Below, piece after piece: positions 6,412 through 7,027 of a stretch of DNA of 7,027 nucleotides. The stretch spans positions 1 through 7,027 of the forward strand of contig JAQSYB010000105.1 in assembly GCA_029256365.1 (NCBI GenBank), in the 5' to 3' direction. The notes beneath the pieces are model-generated. The model made no database searches and was not told the DNA's origin. It saw only the letters and a list, made by a program, of their open reading frames with translations. Source of the stretch: Clostridia bacterium. Lineage in GTDB: Bacteria; Bacillota; Clostridia; Lutisporales; Lutisporaceae. How positions within the stretch are numbered: the stretch's first letter is position 1; the number at the start of each line of letters is the position of its first letter. Position numbers and translations under genes: made by a program.

Positions 6412-7027
6412 AGAATGCTCTTTATGTAATAAGACCGAGTATGGTATCAGAGTTATTACTTGAGATGATTCAAGCTGCCAGCAATGACAGCCAAGTAACG
6501 ACTATAACCGAAATGGACCCTCTACCTGATTTGGCAAACAAGCAACTGCTGTTTGCAATGGACTTAAATGAGGCTGGTTTTTGTATTCCAATCATCGAGA
6601 TCATTAGCCAAATATACAAACGCGGCTATGATGCATTGGCTGGATCTAAGGCAGGCATATTGATATACAGTCCAAATGATTACAATACCAAAAGCACTGC
6701 TTCAGACATCATTTTTCAGCTGAATCTCTTAGGTTGTTTGTTTCCAGGTCATCCTGTAGTCGAGGCTGTAGCAGGTCTAAACAACTTTAAGACATGGCAA
6801 AAGACACTGTCCCTGACTCTTAAGGAGATTTGTCTCCAACAGTGCTCAAAGCTAGGAAATCATTTGGCTGAATTTCATACACCACAAGTAAAGACACCCT
6901 ATATTGTGGCACTGCACTCAAGCTCAGATAATACATCCAATACATTGGCATTATGGAACATGGTCAAAAGCGAGCTTGCAAACTGCGAAATTGAAGTATT
7001 GCATGTAGAAAATGGTACAGTTATGGA
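6408..7027 (+). CDS. Flavodoxin/NADPH-dependent FMN reductase-like protein, 5' part (runs off the right edge)
   Basis: The frame is open from the ATG at 6408 to the window end, giving 206 complete codons and no stop. It begins MKNALYVIRPSMVSELL. The ATG shares bases with the TGA of the preceding gene (ATGA), typical of translational coupling. From residue 163 the sequence YIVALHSSSDNTSNTLALW reads like the first strand and phosphate-binding loop of NADPH-dependent FMN reductases (usual pattern: strand, GSPR, then SNT). It is followed by a helix and a second strand (EIEVLHVENG), as in flavodoxin-like folds. Residues 1-160 have a plausible alpha/beta pattern, including GILIYSPNDYNTKSTASDIIFQLN (residues about 87-110), which resembles the later half of such a fold. 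The protein may therefore hold two related domains, the first degenerate. Assignment is by motif only, and the defining C-terminal part lies outside the window. It could instead be an unrelated Rossmann-like protein. Confidence 0.6.
   Translation, partial: MKNALYVIRPSMVSELLLEMIQAASNDSQVTTITEMDPLPDLANKQLLFAMDLNEAGFCIPIIEIISQIYKRGYDALAGSKAGILIYSPNDYNTKSTASDIIFQLNLLGCLFPGHPVVEAVAGLNNFKTWQKTLSLTLKEICLQQCSKLGNHLAEFHTPQVKTPYIVALHSSSDNTSNTLALWNMVKSELANCEIEVLHVENGTVM

Overview
The window looks like AT-rich Firmicutes DNA, most likely from a clostridial anaerobe. The evidence is strong AAGGAGG-type ribosome binding sites, AT-rich spacers, densely packed co-directional genes, and a Clostridia-like protein style. 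No ribosomal RNA, tRNA, transposase, CRISPR array or phage gene is visible, and the species cannot be named from the sequence.

Layout. Bases 1-206 form a leader or intergenic region. It is rich in inverted repeats and carries a possible -10 box and a strong Shine-Dalgarno site. Three genes on the + strand then fill the rest. (1) 207-5138 encodes a 1643-residue multidomain protein: a helical N-terminus, an HD metal-dependent phosphohydrolase-like domain, a long HEAT-like helical region, a NadD-type nucleotidyltransferase domain, a GNAT-like segment and a C-terminal phosphoribosyltransferase-like domain. (2) 5170-6411 encodes a 413-residue protein of the lactate/malate dehydrogenase superfamily, with an unusual N-terminal extension and changed active-site residues. 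(3) 6408 to the window end is the 5' part of a gene for a flavodoxin/FMN-reductase-like protein. It overlaps gene 2 by four bases (ATGA).

The gaps (31 bases, then a 4-base overlap) and the absence of a visible terminator point to one transcript. The operon continues past the right edge. Together the genes combine nucleotide and phosphoribosyl chemistry (HD, nucleotidyltransferase, PRTase), a possible acyltransfer step (GNAT) and two redox-type folds (NAD-dependent dehydrogenase, flavoprotein). I infer an uncharacterised pathway that makes, activates or repairs a nucleotide-linked compound or cofactor. No substrate can be assigned from sequence alone. All domain assignments come from motif reading, not from a database search.
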